Shown: piece by piece, positions 53,478-63,654 of the stretch
Numbering within the stretch: position 1 is the stretch's first letter
How the letters are laid out: the number at the start of each line of letters is the position of its first letter
NCBI RefSeq assembly: GCF_000412185.1
Contig: NZ_ASJA01000006.1
Location: 1 to 64,000, forward strand
Reading direction: 5' to 3'
Source of the DNA: Euryhalocaulis caribicus
GTDB lineage: Bacteria; Pseudomonadota; Alphaproteobacteria; Caulobacterales; Maricaulaceae
DNA: 64,000 nucleotides
Notes under the pieces: generated by a model
What the model saw: the letters and a program-made list of their open reading frames with translations, nothing else
What the model was told of the DNA's origin: nothing
Databases searched by the model: none
Program-made: the position numbers and the translations under genes

Positions 53478-55274
53478 ATGAACGACCAGAAGAATCTCAT
53501 TGTCGCCGTCGGCCTGGCCGTCGTCATCCTCGTTATTTACCAGATTTTCGTTCTGGGGCCGCAATCCGACCAGCGCCGCGCGGCGCTGGAGGCGGAGCGC
53601 AGCGCGGCGAGCGAAAGCGCGCCCACCGTCTCCGCTGACGAGATACCCTCCGGCCCCGCCGCCATGCGCAGCGTCGAGGAGGTGAGGGCGGATTCAGAGC
53701 GCGTGGCGATTGATACGCCCAGCCTGCGCGGCTCGCTGTCGCTGTCCGGCGCGCGGATCGACGATCTCTATCTGAAGCGCCACTACAACACGGTCGATGC
53801 CAAGGAAGAGCAGGACGCCAGCGAGCAGGTGGAGCTGCTGGTGCCGCGCGGCGCCGACCACGCCTTCTACACCTATCTCGGCTGGGCGACCGTGGAGGGC
53901 GGGCCGCAGGGCCTGCCGGGCCTGGATACGCCCTGGCGGCTGGCGGAGGGCGAAACCCTGACCCCGCAGACGCCGGTGACGCTGGAATATGAAAGCGGCG
54001 GCCTGAGCTTCCAGCGCGTGATCAGCGTGGACGAGGACTATATGTTCACCGTCCAGCAGCGCGTGACGAACAATTCCGGCTCCGCCGTGGTGCTCAGCCC
54101 CTATGGCCAGGTGCGCCGTCATGGCCTGCCGGCCAATTTCGCGCCCTTCTATATCCTGTTTGAAGGCGGGATTGGCTCGGTCGGCGGAGAGCTGAAAGAG
54201 AAAAAATACCAGAAGCTGGCCGACGGAACGACCGTGACGGGCGAAGGCCAGAATGGCTGGGTCGGCATTACCGACAAATATTGGCTGGCCGCCGTCATCC
54301 CGCCGCAGGGCGAGACGTTCGATCTGGAGCTGGATGCAATCAGCCCGGCCGGCTCTGACATCTTTGAATCCAGCTACCGCATTCAGGCTTTCTCCCTGGC
54401 CCCGGGCCAGAGCCGCGATGTCACCTCGCGCATTTTCACCGGCGCCAAGGAATATGACATCCTCAACGAATATCAGGGACAGGGCGTGGACCGCTTTGTC
54501 TGGGCCATCGACTGGGGCAATTTCTGGTTCCTGACCCGGCCCTTCTTCTGGAGCATCGACAATATCTACGATCTGGTCGGCAATTTCGGCGTCGCGATCC
54601 TGATTTTCGTGGTGCTGATCAAGCTGATCATGCTTTTCCCGGCCAACAAGGCTTATGCCTCCATGGCCCGGATGAAGGCGCTGCAGCCCAAGATGAAGGA
54701 GCTGCAGGAGCGCTATAAGGACGACCGGCAGAAGCTCAGCCAGGAAATGATGGCGATGTACCGGCGGGAGAAGGTGAACCCGGCCGGCGGCTGCCTGCCC
54801 ATGCTGATCCAGATCCCGATCTTCTATGCGCTCTACAAGACGATTTTCGTCACGATCGAGATGCGCCACGCCCCGTTCTTCGGCTGGATCCGCGATCTTT
54901 CGGCGCCGGACCCGACCCAGATCGGCAATCTGTTCGGCCTTCTGCCCTATGACGCTTCCGCGATTCCGCTGATCGGGGGACCGATCCTGTCCATCGGCAT
55001 CTGGCCGATCATCATGGGCCTGACGATGTGGGGCGTGCAGTCGCTGAACCCGCCGCCGGGCGACAAGATGCAGGCGCGGATCTTCGCCATGATGCCCATT
55101 ATCTTCACCTTCATTCTGGCGCGTTTCGCCGCCGGTCTGGTGATCTACTGGGCGTGGAACAACCTGCTGACGCTGATCCAGCAATATTTCATCATGCGCC
55201 GCCACGGCGTGGAGACGCAGGCCGACAAGCTGCTGGCCCGCCTCCGCGGCCGCAAAGCGGAGAATGAAGGCTGA
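53478..55274 (+). CDS. yidC: Membrane protein insertase YidC
   Basis: The product is 598 residues. The first helix ([21 protein letters not shown]) is followed by a large periplasmic domain (about 60-355), and the C-terminal part has the five-helix insertase core with a hydrophilic groove. The cytoplasmic loop contains [21 protein letters not shown], and the segment [21 protein letters not shown] is typical of the family. YidC inserts and folds inner membrane proteins, alone or with Sec. The gene runs straight into engB. Confidence 0.98.
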   Translation: MNDQKNLIVAVGLAVVILVIYQIFVLGPQSDQRRAALEAERSAASESAPTVSADEIPSGPAAMRSVEEVRADSERVAIDTPSLRGSLSLSGARIDDLYLKRHYNTVDAKEEQDASEQVELLVPRGADHAFYTYLGWATVEGGPQGLPGLDTPWRLAEGETLTPQTPVTLEYESGGLSFQRVISVDEDYMFTVQQRVTNNSGSAVVLSPYGQVRRHGLPANFAPFYILFEGGIGSVGGELKEKKYQKLADGTTVTGEGQNGWVGITDKYWLAAVIPPQGETFDLELDAISPAGSDIFESSYRIQAFSLAPGQSRDVTSRIFTGAKEYDILNEYQGQGVDRFVWAIDWGNFWFLTRPFFWSIDNIYDLVGNFGVAILIFVVLIKLIMLFPANKAYASMARMKALQPKMKELQERYKDDRQKLSQEMMAMYRREKVNPAGGCLPMLIQIPIFYALYKTIFVTIEMRHAPFFGWIRDLSAPDPTQIGNLFGLLPYDASAIPLIGGPILSIGIWPIIMGLTMWGVQSLNPPPGDKMQARIFAMMPIIFTFILARFAAGLVIYWAWNNLLTLIQQYFIMRRHGVETQADKLLARLRGRKAENEG

Positions 55275-55312
55275 ACGCGCCCGCCTTCAAAGCCGAATTC
55301 GAGCCCGCGCAG

Positions 55313-55924
55313 ATGCAGGCGGGGGAGCGCCTGTTCGCGCGCCCGATCGATTTCGTGCGCGGCGTGACGCGGCTGGAAGACCTCCCGCATGAGGAATGGC
55401 CGGAAACCGCGTTTGCCGGGCGCTCCAATGTCGGCAAGTCCTCGCTGCTGAACGCGCTGACCAACCGCAAGAGTCTCGCCCGCACATCCGGCGATCCGGG
55501 GCGCACGCGGGAGCTGAACTTCTTTGACGCTGGCGGCGAGCTCTTCCTCGTCGACCTGCCGGGCTATGGCTATGCCCGCGCCCCGAAGACCGAAGTGAAG
55601 CGCTGGACGGCCCTGACCCGCGACTATCTGCGCGGCCGCCCGACTCTGAAACGTGTTTTCCTGCTGATAGACTCCCGCCACGGCATCAAGGCGGTGGATG
55701 AGTCGATCATGGATGTTCTGGACGAAGCGGCGGTCTCCTATCAGCTGGTGCTGACCAAGACCGACAAGCTCAAGCGCCCGGAAGTAGACAAGCGGCTGGC
55801 CGAGACCTCGGCGAAGATCGCCCGGCGCCCGGCCGCGCACCCCGTCATCCACGCCACCTCGTCCTCCAAGACGCTGGGCCTTGGCGAATTGCGCGCGGAG
55901 ATCGCCGCGCTGGCGATCCAGTGA
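55313..55924 (+). CDS. engB: Ribosome biogenesis GTPase EngB (YsxC)
   Basis: The product is 203 residues. The G1 motif is [10 protein letters not shown]3 DLPGYG, G4 TKTD and G5 TSSSK. EngB helps assemble the 50S subunit and is usually essential. The ATG at 55313 gives the standard start; a CTG at 55271 overlapping the yidC stop is possible but weaker. The stop overlaps the next gene by 4 bp (GTGA). Confidence 0.95.
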   Translation: MQAGERLFARPIDFVRGVTRLEDLPHEEWPETAFAGRSNVGKSSLLNALTNRKSLARTSGDPGRTRELNFFDAGGELFLVDLPGYGYARAPKTEVKRWTALTRDYLRGRPTLKRVFLLIDSRHGIKAVDESIMDVLDEAAVSYQLVLTKTDKLKRPEVDKRLAETSAKIARRPAAHPVIHATSSSKTLGLGELRAEIAALAIQ

Positions 55925-56934
55925 TCCGTTCCGCGTTTCTCGCCCTGGCGCTGTCCGCGGCGGGCGGCGGCGCGGCGAATGCGTGGGACCTTTGCAACGA
56001 AACCAGCTTCATCCTTGAGGCCGCCGTCGCCTATCAGGACAGCGGCGCCATCATGACCGAGGGCTGGTACCGCATCCGCCCCGGCGAATGCGTCGAAGGC
56101 GGGCCGGAGGAAGTCATCGGCCCGCGCTTTGTCTATGCCCGCTCGGCGCTGGCCCATCGCGGCGGTCGGCGCGAATGGCAGGGTCTGGAGGCGCTGTGCG
56201 CCGATAGCGGCGATTTCCTGCTGCCGGGCGACGCGAATTGCGAGGCGGAGGGGCTGGAAACCCTGTTCTTCAACGCCGTCAGCCCCGCCGCCGAGGATTC
56301 CACCTTTGTCGAGCCCGCAGATTACGGCGACAAGGCGGAGCTGGCGGGTTTCCAGCGGCTGGCCGGGGATGCGGGCGGTGATTTGAGCATGGAATCGCTT
56401 TCCGAGAGCCGCGCCGTGCGCGCCGCGGAGACCGTGCTGGCCAATGAGAAGGGCGAGCGTCCGGAGGACCGCGCCGCCTGGATGGACTGGCTGGAAACCG
56501 TTGCCCGCGAACAGCGGGAGGCGGAAGGCCTCAGCATCTGCAATCAGGCGGACCGGACCATCTGGACCGCCTATGGGCGCGAGGACGAGGATACGGGCCG
56601 TTCGCGCGGCTGGTGGTCCATCGCCCCCCGGGCCTGCGCCAAGGTGCTGGGCGAGCCGCTGCAGGCCGCGGGCAAGTATTTCATCTATGCCGGCCTGCCC
56701 GCGGACGATCCGGCGGCTGACGACCACATGCTGCTGTCCGCGACCGAGGCTTTCTGCCTGGCCCCCACCCGGTTTTCCATCAATGGCCGGGAGGAGTGTT
56801 CCGACCGCGGCTATGACGAGGGCCGCTTCATGCGCGTCGCCACGGGCGAGGATCGCGGCGTGACCATCACGCTTGGCCCTGGCGATTTCGAAGGCGCGGA
56901 GGAGCCGGAAGACCGCCCGGCGCTGCGCCGGTGA
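55921..56934 (+). CDS. Secreted tandem DUF1036 protein
   Basis: The product is 337 residues with a GTG start. A signal peptide ([18 protein letters not shown]) precedes two copies of a DUF1036-like domain: [19 protein letters not shown] with [11 protein letters not shown] (about 24-130), and [17 protein letters not shown] with [14 protein letters not shown] (about 205-315). Cys pairs recur in both. DUF1036 proteins are periplasmic with unknown function. The gene overlaps engB and the HAD nucleotidase gene on both sides, so it is a full member of this run, at a place where some relatives have argB. Confidence 0.8.
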   Translation: MIRSAFLALALSAAGGGAANAWDLCNETSFILEAAVAYQDSGAIMTEGWYRIRPGECVEGGPEEVIGPRFVYARSALAHRGGRREWQGLEALCADSGDFLLPGDANCEAEGLETLFFNAVSPAAEDSTFVEPADYGDKAELAGFQRLAGDAGGDLSMESLSESRAVRAAETVLANEKGERPEDRAAWMDWLETVAREQREAEGLSICNQADRTIWTAYGREDEDTGRSRGWWSIAPRACAKVLGEPLQAAGKYFIYAGLPADDPAADDHMLLSATEAFCLAPTRFSINGREECSDRGYDEGRFMRVATGEDRGVTITLGPGDFEGAEEPEDRPALRR

Positions 56935-57635
56935 GCGCCCCCGATTTCAGCCATGTCGAGGCCTGGGTCTTCGATCTCGACAACACCCTCTATCCCAGCG
57001 AATGCGATCTGTTCGCCCAGATCGACGTGCGCATGCGCGACTGGGTGGCCGATTTCCTGAAAGTCTCGCCGGACGAGGCGCGCATTATCCAGAAACGCTA
57101 TTACGCCGATCACGGCACCACGCTGAAGGGCCTGATGGCCGTGCACGGCGCCGATCCGGGGCCGTATCTGGACTATGTGCACGAGATCGAGCTGGACGTG
57201 CTGGAGCATGACGCCCTGCTGGCCGAGCGCATCGCCGCGCTGCCCGGCGCGCGCGTGGTGTTCACCAACGGCTCGGTCCGCCATGCCGAACGCGTGCTGG
57301 AAAAGCGCGGCCTGGCCGATCTCTTCGACGCCATTTTCGACATTCAGGCCGCCGGGTTCGAGCCCAAACCCGCCCGCATCGCGTTCGACCGCATGGCGAA
57401 GGCGACCGGCGTCGCGCCGCGGCGCGCGGCGATGTTCGAAGATCTGGCCCGCAATCTGGAGCCCGCCGCCGAACTCGGCTTCACCACCGTTCTGGTGACC
57501 ACCGGCAAGGACTGGAGCCATGAGCCGGAGGGCGCGCGCCCCGCCGCCGCGGGCGAGGCGCCGGACTTCGTCGACCACGTCACCGATGACCTGACCGCGT
57601 TTCTGGGCGATCTGAAGGTCAGGAAGGCGGCTTGA
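56931..57635 (+). CDS. Pyrimidine 5'-nucleotidase, HAD superfamily
   Basis: The product is 234 residues with a GTG start. The HAD motifs are [12 protein letters not shown] (motif I, nucleophile Asp then Asp), VVFTNG (motif II Thr), a Lys in PKPARIAFD and [12 protein letters not shown] (motif IV Glu-Asp). The layout matches the Sdt1/pyrimidine-5'-nucleotidase type, which removes phosphate from UMP or CMP and similar. It overlaps the DUF1036 gene by 4 bp. The next gene is dapD. Confidence 0.88.
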   Translation: MSAPDFSHVEAWVFDLDNTLYPSECDLFAQIDVRMRDWVADFLKVSPDEARIIQKRYYADHGTTLKGLMAVHGADPGPYLDYVHEIELDVLEHDALLAERIAALPGARVVFTNGSVRHAERVLEKRGLADLFDAIFDIQAAGFEPKPARIAFDRMAKATGVAPRRAAMFEDLARNLEPAAELGFTTVLVTTGKDWSHEPEGARPAAAGEAPDFVDHVTDDLTAFLGDLKVRKAA

Positions 57636-57667
57636 CCGTTCGGCCCCCCTCGGCCAAACCCGCATCC

Positions 57668-58498
57668 ATGACGCTCGACGACATCAAACCCGTAATCGAA
57701 GACGCCTGGGAACAGCGTTCGGACCTGAAACCGAACCAGCCCGGCGAAATCCCGACCGCCGTCAATTTCGCGCTCGCGCGCCTGGATTCGGGGGAGGCGC
57801 GCGTCGCCGAACCGGACGGGCAGGGCGGCTGGACCGTCAATGAGTGGCTGAAAAAAGCCGTGCTGCTCAGCTTCCGCCTTTCGCCGATGCGCGTGATCAA
57901 TGGCGGCGCGGGCGGCGGCGTCTGGTGGGACAAGGTCCCGTCAAAGTTCGAGACATGGGACGAGGCGCAGTTCAAACACGCCGGCTTCCGCGCCGTGCCG
58001 GGCGCCATCGTGCGCCGCGGCGCGCATATCGCGCCGAACTGCGTGCTGATGCCCAGCTTCGTGAATATCGGCGCCTATGTGGATGAGGGCGCGATGATCG
58101 ACACCTGGGCCAGCGTCGGCTCCTGCGCCCAGATCGGCAAAGGCGTGCACCTGTCCGGCGGGGCCGGCATTGGCGGCGTGCTGGAGCCGCTGCAGGCCTC
58201 CCCCACGATTATCGAGGACAATGTCTTCATTGGCGCCCGCTCCGAAGTCGCCGAGGGCGTGATCGTCCGCAAGGGCGCGGTGCTCTCCATGGGCGTGTTC
58301 ATCAGCGCCTCCACGAAGATCGTCGACCGCGAGTCCGGCGAGATCTATCGCGGCGAGGTGCCGGAATATTCCGTCGTCGTGCCGGGCAGCCTGCCGGGCA
58401 AGGATGGCGGCCCCTCGCTCTCCTGCGCGGTTATCGTCAAGCGCGCCGACGAACAGACCCGCGCCAAGACTTCCGTGAACGAGCTGCTGCGCTCTTAG
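57668..58498 (+). CDS. dapD: 2,3,4,5-tetrahydropyridine-2,6-dicarboxylate N-succinyltransferase
   Basis: The product is 276 residues from the ATG at 57668, which begins [17 protein letters not shown] as in other DapD proteins; a TTG at 57632 overlaps the preceding stop but is less likely. The C-terminal left-handed beta-helix has hexapeptide repeats ([23 protein letters not shown], then [20 protein letters not shown]). It transfers succinyl from succinyl-CoA in lysine/meso-DAP synthesis. The later enzyme dapE is at 21211-22380. It ends with a 4-bp overlap of the convergent cupin gene. Confidence 0.96.
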   Translation: MTLDDIKPVIEDAWEQRSDLKPNQPGEIPTAVNFALARLDSGEARVAEPDGQGGWTVNEWLKKAVLLSFRLSPMRVINGGAGGGVWWDKVPSKFETWDEAQFKHAGFRAVPGAIVRRGAHIAPNCVLMPSFVNIGAYVDEGAMIDTWASVGSCAQIGKGVHLSGGAGIGGVLEPLQASPTIIEDNVFIGARSEVAEGVIVRKGAVLSMGVFISASTKIVDRESGEIYRGEVPEYSVVVPGSLPGKDGGPSLSCAVIVKRADEQTRAKTSVNELLRS

Positions 58499-58962
58499 TC
58501 GTAAGGCGTGCCGTCCTTGCGCGTGTAGCCGCCTGTGCCGCTATAGCGGCCGGGTTTGAACTTCATGTCGATGTCGGAATATTCGCCGTGATCGCTGTCA
58601 TCGCGTGATCCAACGATCAGCAGGACGGCGTCGCGGTCCGACAGGTTCTTCAGGACATGGCCGTTCCGGACGCCCCCCGCCCATCCCGCGCAGTCGCCGG
58701 CTTTCAGAACCTGCTCGCCGTCATCCTCGACCAGCGTCACCTCGCCCTCCAGCACGTAGGCGAACTCGTCTTCCTTCGCGTGCCAGTGGCGCTGGCTGGA
58801 CCATACGCCGGGTTTCAGCGTGACCAGATTCACCCCGAACTGGGTCAGGTCCGCCGCCGCGCCCAGCCGCACCCCTTCCCGCCCCAGGCAGGGTTCGTTG
58901 AAGGGCGCGGGATAGGTGGAGCCGCCGCCCGCGGGCGCTTTATCCAGGTCGATTTTGGGCAT
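58495..58962 (-). CDS. Cupin domain protein
   Basis: The product is 155 residues. The cupin barrel has the metal motif [18 protein letters not shown] (two His and a Glu) in the first half and [18 protein letters not shown] in the second, where His is the fourth ligand. These are one-domain metal-binding proteins of many functions; the C-terminal segment [15 protein letters not shown] is shared with a family of sugar- or small-molecule-binding cupins. It is divergent from the hydroxyacid dehydrogenase gene, with a 97-bp gap. Confidence 0.85.
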   Translation of the reverse strand: MPKIDLDKAPAGGGSTYPAPFNEPCLGREGVRLGAAADLTQFGVNLVTLKPGVWSSQRHWHAKEDEFAYVLEGEVTLVEDDGEQVLKAGDCAGWAGGVRNGHVLKNLSDRDAVLLIVGSRDDSDHGEYSDIDMKFKPGRYSGTGGYTRKDGTPYD

Positions 58963-59059
58963 GAAGTCGCTCCCTTGCCGGCGAAAACCGCGATATGCAC
59001 TGCAACAACGCGCCCGCATCATTTGAAACGCGGGGCGCGGGACGCCTATACCAGAGCCC

Positions 59060-60475
59060 GTGACCGATATGACACCCGAAATTCGCGACGCCCTCAAATC
59101 CGCTCTCGGCCCGAAAGGCTGGACGGAGGACCCGTCAGAGATCGCCCCCTATATCGAGGACTGGCGCGGCCGCTATCAGGGCGAAACCCCGATCATGCTG
59201 ACCCCCGGCTCGACCGATGAGGTCGCGGCGGCTGTGAAGATCTGCGCGGAAAGCGGCGTCGCCATCACCCCGCAGGGCGGCAATACCGGCCTTGTCGGCG
59301 GCTCCACGCCCAAAGGGGAAGTTCTGCTGTCCCTGCGCCGCATGAACGCCATCCGCGAAACCGACCCGCTGAACGACGCCATCACGGTGGAGGCCGGCTG
59401 CGTGCTGACCGCCGTGCAGGACGCCGCCGAAGAGGCGGACCGGCTGTTCCCACTGAGCCTGGGGGCGGAGGGCACGGCGACCATTGGCGGGCTGATTTCC
59501 ACAAACGCGGGCGGCGTCGCCGTGCTGCGCTACGGCATGATGCGCGATCTGGTGCTGGGGATAGAGGCGGTGCTGCCCGACGGGCGCATCTGGAACGGCC
59601 TGCGCGCCCTGCGCAAGGACAATACCGGCTATGACCTGAAGCAGCTTTTCATCGGGGCGGAGGGCACGCTGGGCGTGGTTACCGCCGCCACACTGAAAGT
59701 CTATCCGCGCCCCGCAGCCCGCGCCGTCGCCTTTGCGGGCGTGGGAAGCATAGGGGACGCGGTGAAGCTGCTGGGCATGGCCAAGAAGGCCTCGGGCGGC
59801 GCGGTGACGGGTTTCGAGCTGGTTCCCCGCAACGGCGTGGAGCTGGTGCTTCAGAAGATCGACGGAACGCGCGACCCCTTAAGCGAGCCTCATCCCTGGT
59901 ATTGCCTTGTCGAGATGAGCTTCGGCCGCAAGGAAGGCGCGGAAGAAACCATGGAGGCGGCGCTGGCCGAGGCGTTCGAGGCGGGCGTGGTGCAGGACGC
60001 CGCCATCGCCAAGAACGAGACCGAAGCGCAGGATTTCTGGCGCATCCGCGAAACCCTGCCCGAGGCCGAGAAGGTGGAGGGCGGCTCCATCAAGCACGAC
60101 ATTTCCTCCGCCGTCTCCCTGATGCCGGAGCTTTATGAGCGCGCCGCCGAAAAGGTGAGGGCGGTCACGCCGGACGCCCGCCTGATCGTGTTCGGCCATG
60201 TCGGCGACGGCAACTTGCACTTCAATGTCCGCCCGCCGGAGGGCGAGGACGACAGGGCCTTCTTCGAGGAATATGGCGAGACGGTCCGCGCCGCCGTGCA
60301 TGAGGCGGTGGGCGAGCTGAACGGCTCCATCTCCGCAGAGCATGGCATCGGCGTGATGAAGCGGGACGAGCTGCCCGCGCGCAAATCGCCGGTGGAGATG
60401 GACATGCTGCGCGCCGTGAAACGGTCTCTGGACCCGAAGAACATCATGAATCCGCGCGTCATGCTGACCGATTAG
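59060..60475 (+). CDS. FAD-linked D-2-hydroxyacid dehydrogenase (GlcD/D2HGDH-like)
   Basis: The product is 471 residues with a GTG start. The FAD-binding PCMH-type domain has PQGGNTGLVGGSTP and GGLISTNAGGVAVLRYG, and the C-terminal domain has FGHVGDGNLHFNV with its metal-binding His residues and NGSISAEHGIGVMKR. This is the class that oxidises D-lactate, glycolate or D-2-hydroxyglutarate. The closest overall pattern is D-2-hydroxyglutarate dehydrogenase. The exact substrate cannot be settled. It is followed by yaaA 81 bp later. Confidence 0.9.
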   Translation: MTDMTPEIRDALKSALGPKGWTEDPSEIAPYIEDWRGRYQGETPIMLTPGSTDEVAAAVKICAESGVAITPQGGNTGLVGGSTPKGEVLLSLRRMNAIRETDPLNDAITVEAGCVLTAVQDAAEEADRLFPLSLGAEGTATIGGLISTNAGGVAVLRYGMMRDLVLGIEAVLPDGRIWNGLRALRKDNTGYDLKQLFIGAEGTLGVVTAATLKVYPRPAARAVAFAGVGSIGDAVKLLGMAKKASGGAVTGFELVPRNGVELVLQKIDGTRDPLSEPHPWYCLVEMSFGRKEGAEETMEAALAEAFEAGVVQDAAIAKNETEAQDFWRIRETLPEAEKVEGGSIKHDISSAVSLMPELYERAAEKVRAVTPDARLIVFGHVGDGNLHFNVRPPEGEDDRAFFEEYGETVRAAVHEAVGELNGSISAEHGIGVMKRDELPARKSPVEMDMLRAVKRSLDPKNIMNPRVMLTD

Positions 60476-60556
60476 GCAGTCCGGTTTCACAATTCCCGCG
60501 CCCGCCCTATCTGCATGGGTGTTCAGAATCGGTCCGCAGATTGTAAGAAAAGACGC

Positions 60557-61333
60557 ATGATCATTCTTCTCTCCCCCGCCAAGTCGCTCGATTTCTCCGC
60601 CCATGGCCTGAAAGTGAAGGCTTCGAAGCCGCCCTTTCCCGACCGCACGGCGCAAATCGCCAAGGCGGCGTCGAAGCTGACGCGCCCGAAGATCAAGAAG
60701 CTGATGAACCTGTCGGACGATCTGGCCGACCTGAACTATCAGCGTTTCCAGAGTTTCGAGGCGGACCGCGACGCCAACGCCCCCGCCGCCCTGACCTTCG
60801 CGGGCGACGTCTATCGCGGCCTCGATGCGCGGTCGCTGAACGCGGACGACATGACATGGGCGCAGGACCATGTGCGCATCCTGTCGGGACTCTACGGCCT
60901 GCTGCGTCCGCTGGACGGCATTCAGCCCTACCGGCTGGAAATGGGCACGAAGCTGAAAATCGGCCGCAAGGCCAATCTCTATGAGTTCTGGGGCGCCGAT
61001 ATCGCCGAGGCGGTGAACGAGGCCGCCAAAGACGATGTGATCGTGAACCTCGCCTCCAACGAATATTTCAAATCGGTGGACCGCAAGGCGTTGAAGGGCC
61101 GGGTCATCACGCCGGTCTTCAAGGAAATCACGGACAAGGGCGAACCCCGCGTCATGGCGTTCTACGCCAAGTATGCGCGCGGGGCGATGACCCGCTGGAT
61201 CATCGAAAACCGTATCGACGACACGGCCTCCCTGACCAATTTCAAGGGCGAGGGCTACGCCTATGACAAGGCGCTCTCCAGCGATGACGAATGGGTGTTC
61301 ACCCGGCCCAAGCCCGCGCCGAAGAACGGCTAG
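60557..61333 (+). CDS. yaaA: Peroxide stress protein YaaA
   Basis: The product is 258 residues, the E. coli length. Family segments LLSPAKSLDF at the start, SGLYGLLRPLDGIQPYRLEMGTKL in the middle and NLASNEYFKSVDR near the end are all present. YaaA binds DNA and lowers free iron, reducing Fenton damage during hydrogen peroxide stress. The ATG at 60557 is the right one. The stop overlaps the lipoprotein gene by 4 bp at the convergent end. Confidence 0.96.
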   Translation: MIILLSPAKSLDFSAHGLKVKASKPPFPDRTAQIAKAASKLTRPKIKKLMNLSDDLADLNYQRFQSFEADRDANAPAALTFAGDVYRGLDARSLNADDMTWAQDHVRILSGLYGLLRPLDGIQPYRLEMGTKLKIGRKANLYEFWGADIAEAVNEAAKDDVIVNLASNEYFKSVDRKALKGRVITPVFKEITDKGEPRVMAFYAKYARGAMTRWIIENRIDDTASLTNFKGEGYAYDKALSSDDEWVFTRPKPAPKNG

Positions 61334-61716
61334 GGTTGCAAGGCCCGCCCGCGCTCCACACAGTCTTCAGGCGGAATACCCGGCAAGCCGATCGCCAGAT
61401 CGGCGCGGGCAGTGCGATAGCGCGCGGTCCGCACGTCTTCTTCCCAGCGAATCTGGCCGGAATTGCGCAACGCCTGCTTCGCTTCCTCTTCCAGCCGCGC
61501 CGCCAGGGCGTCCGTCTCGCTGACGCCCGCGCCAAGCCATTTCTCCACTTCGCCGCGTTCGCGCGCGGCGATCATCAAGCCGGCGCAGTAATACAGGTCA
61601 TCGGCGGCGGTGCGGCTGGGCGGTTTTTCGACCAGCCTGCCGTTCTCGTCGACCGCCGGGCCGCAAGCGGTCAGCAGGGCGAGGGCGGCCAGAAACGCTG
61701 TGCTCCATAATCTCAT
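61330..61716 (-). CDS. Hypothetical lipoprotein
   Basis: The product is 128 residues. The signal ends at lipobox LTAC (Cys18). The mature part is helical and charged (ARERGEVEKWLGAG, ARLEEEAKQALRNS) with two more Cys. I recognise no family. An in-frame start 78 bp upstream is rejected because it would bury the signal peptide. It is divergent from bdhA and converges on yaaA; no function can be given. Confidence 0.65.
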   Translation of the reverse strand: MRLWSTAFLAALALLTACGPAVDENGRLVEKPPSRTAADDLYYCAGLMIAARERGEVEKWLGAGVSETDALAARLEEEAKQALRNSGQIRWEEDVRTARYRTARADLAIGLPGIPPEDCVERGRALQP

Positions 61717-61825
61717 GGCAAATTCCTGCGGCGTCTTGAACCGCGGCGGTTTCGCATGGCGGCAATCTCGGTCATAGAGTAAGCCGCGCCGCACGGTTCA
61801 GGAATAACAAGGAGGCACACCGCCC

Positions 61826-62623
61826 ATGTCAGCGTCCAGAAGTCTCGACGGCCAGACGGCCCTGATCACCGGATCGACCAGCGGTATCGGCCTCCAGTTC
61901 GCGAAAGGCCTCGCCGAGTCGGGCGCGAACATTGTCCTGAACGGCCTTGGCGATGAAGCGGAAATCGAGAAGACGCGCGCGGAGCTTGCCAGCGAATGCG
62001 GCGTCGAGGTCCGCTATCACCCGGCCAATATGCTCGAGCCGGACGAGATCGCCTACATGGTGGCGTTCGCGAAATCGGAATTCGGGCGGCTGGACATCCT
62101 CGTCTGCAATGCCGGCATCCAGCATGTCGAGAAGATCGAGGATTTTCCGAAGGAGAAATGGGACGCGATCATCGCGATCAATCTTTCCTCCGCCTTCCAC
62201 GCCATCAAGCACGCCATGCCTGTAATGAAGGCGCAGGGCCGGGGCCGGATCGTGAACCTGGCCAGCGTGCACGGCCTGATCTCCTCGCCTTTCAAGTCCG
62301 CCTATGTCGCCGCCAAGCACGGCATGGTCGGCCTGACCAAGACCGTGGCGCAGGAAGGCGGGGAGTTCGGGGTCACCTGCAACGCCATCTGCCCTGGCTA
62401 TGTGAAGACGCCGCTGGTCGAGGCGCAGATCCCGGACCAGGCCAAAAGCCGGGGGATCAGCGAGGAAGAGGTCGTCGAGAAAGTCTTCCTCGCCGACACC
62501 TTCACCAAGAAATTCACCGACTATGACCAGCTGGTCGGCCTGTTGCGCTATCTCGTCTCGGATGCGGGCGCGTCCACCACCGGCGTGGCGATTCCCGTCG
62601 ATGGCGGCTGGCTGACGCACTAG
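61826..62623 (+). CDS. bdhA: 3-hydroxybutyrate dehydrogenase
   Basis: The product is 265 residues, a short-chain dehydrogenase. The NAD motif is TGSTSGIG, the NAG motif is in VCNAGIQHV, the catalytic Ser is in NLASVHGL and the YxxxK motif is SAYVAAKHG. The segment PGYVKTPLVEAQIPDQAK and C-terminal GVAIPVDGGW match 3-hydroxybutyrate dehydrogenases, which turn 3-hydroxybutyrate to acetoacetate with NAD, often in poly-3-hydroxybutyrate use. GGAGG at 61811-61815 precedes the ATG. The patatin-like gene follows 4 bp later. Confidence 0.92.
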   Translation: MSASRSLDGQTALITGSTSGIGLQFAKGLAESGANIVLNGLGDEAEIEKTRAELASECGVEVRYHPANMLEPDEIAYMVAFAKSEFGRLDILVCNAGIQHVEKIEDFPKEKWDAIIAINLSSAFHAIKHAMPVMKAQGRGRIVNLASVHGLISSPFKSAYVAAKHGMVGLTKTVAQEGGEFGVTCNAICPGYVKTPLVEAQIPDQAKSRGISEEEVVEKVFLADTFTKKFTDYDQLVGLLRYLVSDAGASTTGVAIPVDGGWLTH

Positions 62624-62627
62624 GCCG

Positions 62628-63644
62628 GTGGCGGCGAACGGCCCCAGACCCGTCTGCCTCGCCCTTCAGGGCGGCGGGGCGCACGGGGCTTTCACCTGGG
62701 GCGTTCTGGACAAGCTGGCAGAGGATGGCCGCCTTGGCGTCACCGCCATGTCTGCGACCAGCGCCGGCGCGGTCAATGCGGCGGCCTGGGCCAGCGGCTA
62801 TCACGCCGACGGGGCGGAGGGCGCGCGGGAGCGTATGCGCCGCGTCTGGGGGCAGATCGCCAGCACTTCCAACGTCTTCGCCCCCAACACCATGGGCGGG
62901 CCGTTCCAGCGCATGATGTTTGGCTGGATGGACGCTTTCACGCGCCTGACCAGCCCGTACAATCTCAACCCGCTGGGCCTGAATCCGCTGCGCGACATTC
63001 TGGAGGAAACGCTGGACGTGGAGGGCGCGCGGGCCTGCGCGGATCTGAAACTCTTCATCGCCGCCACCAATGTCAGCACGGGCAAGGCGCGCATCTTCCG
63101 CAAGGACGAACTGACGGTGGACGCCATCCTCGCCTCCGCCTGCCTGCCCTTCCTGTTTCAGGCGGTGGAGATTGACGGGGAGCATTACTGGGATGGCGGC
63201 TATACGGCGAACCCGGCGCTGTGGCCGTTCTTCTACGAAGACACGCCCAGCGACATCGTCATCGTCCATATCAACCCGATGAACCGGAATGAGGGACCGC
63301 CCACCACCGCCGCCGACATCGTCAACCGCGTCAACGAGATCACCTTCAACACCTCGCTTCAGGCGGAGCTGCGCGCCATAGATTTCGTGAAGAAGCTGCG
63401 CCGGGAGAAATGGCTCTCCGGCGACGTGGATAAGCGCTATCGCGACATGCGCATCCATTCCATCCGCGCGGATGCGGCGCTGTCCGGCCTCGGCGCGGAC
63501 ACCAAGTACCGCACCGACCGCGGCTTTATCGAGGATCTGTTCGCCCGCGGCCGCGACACCGCCGCGCACTGGCTGGACGAGTGTTTCGACCGTATCGGCA
63601 AGGAATCCAGCATCGATATCCGCTCCGAATATCTCGACCGCTGA
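62628..63644 (+). CDS. Patatin-like phospholipase family protein
   Basis: The product is 338 residues with a GTG start. The glycine-rich oxyanion loop LQGGGAHGAFTWG and the catalytic dyad Asp in WDGGYTANP are typical patatin. The nucleophile elbow is SATSAGAVNA: Ser is present but the first Gly of GxSxG is Ala. It is co-directional with bdhA by 4 bp, and bdhA-patatin pairs are familiar in bacteria that store polyhydroxybutyrate, so a lipid or polyester hydrolase role is possible. The DNA polymerase gene converges from the right. Confidence 0.9.
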   Translation: MAANGPRPVCLALQGGGAHGAFTWGVLDKLAEDGRLGVTAMSATSAGAVNAAAWASGYHADGAEGARERMRRVWGQIASTSNVFAPNTMGGPFQRMMFGWMDAFTRLTSPYNLNPLGLNPLRDILEETLDVEGARACADLKLFIAATNVSTGKARIFRKDELTVDAILASACLPFLFQAVEIDGEHYWDGGYTANPALWPFFYEDTPSDIVIVHINPMNRNEGPPTTAADIVNRVNEITFNTSLQAELRAIDFVKKLRREKWLSGDVDKRYRDMRIHSIRADAALSGLGADTKYRTDRGFIEDLFARGRDTAAHWLDECFDRIGKESSIDIRSEYLDR

Positions 63645-63654
63645 ACGCGGGCTT

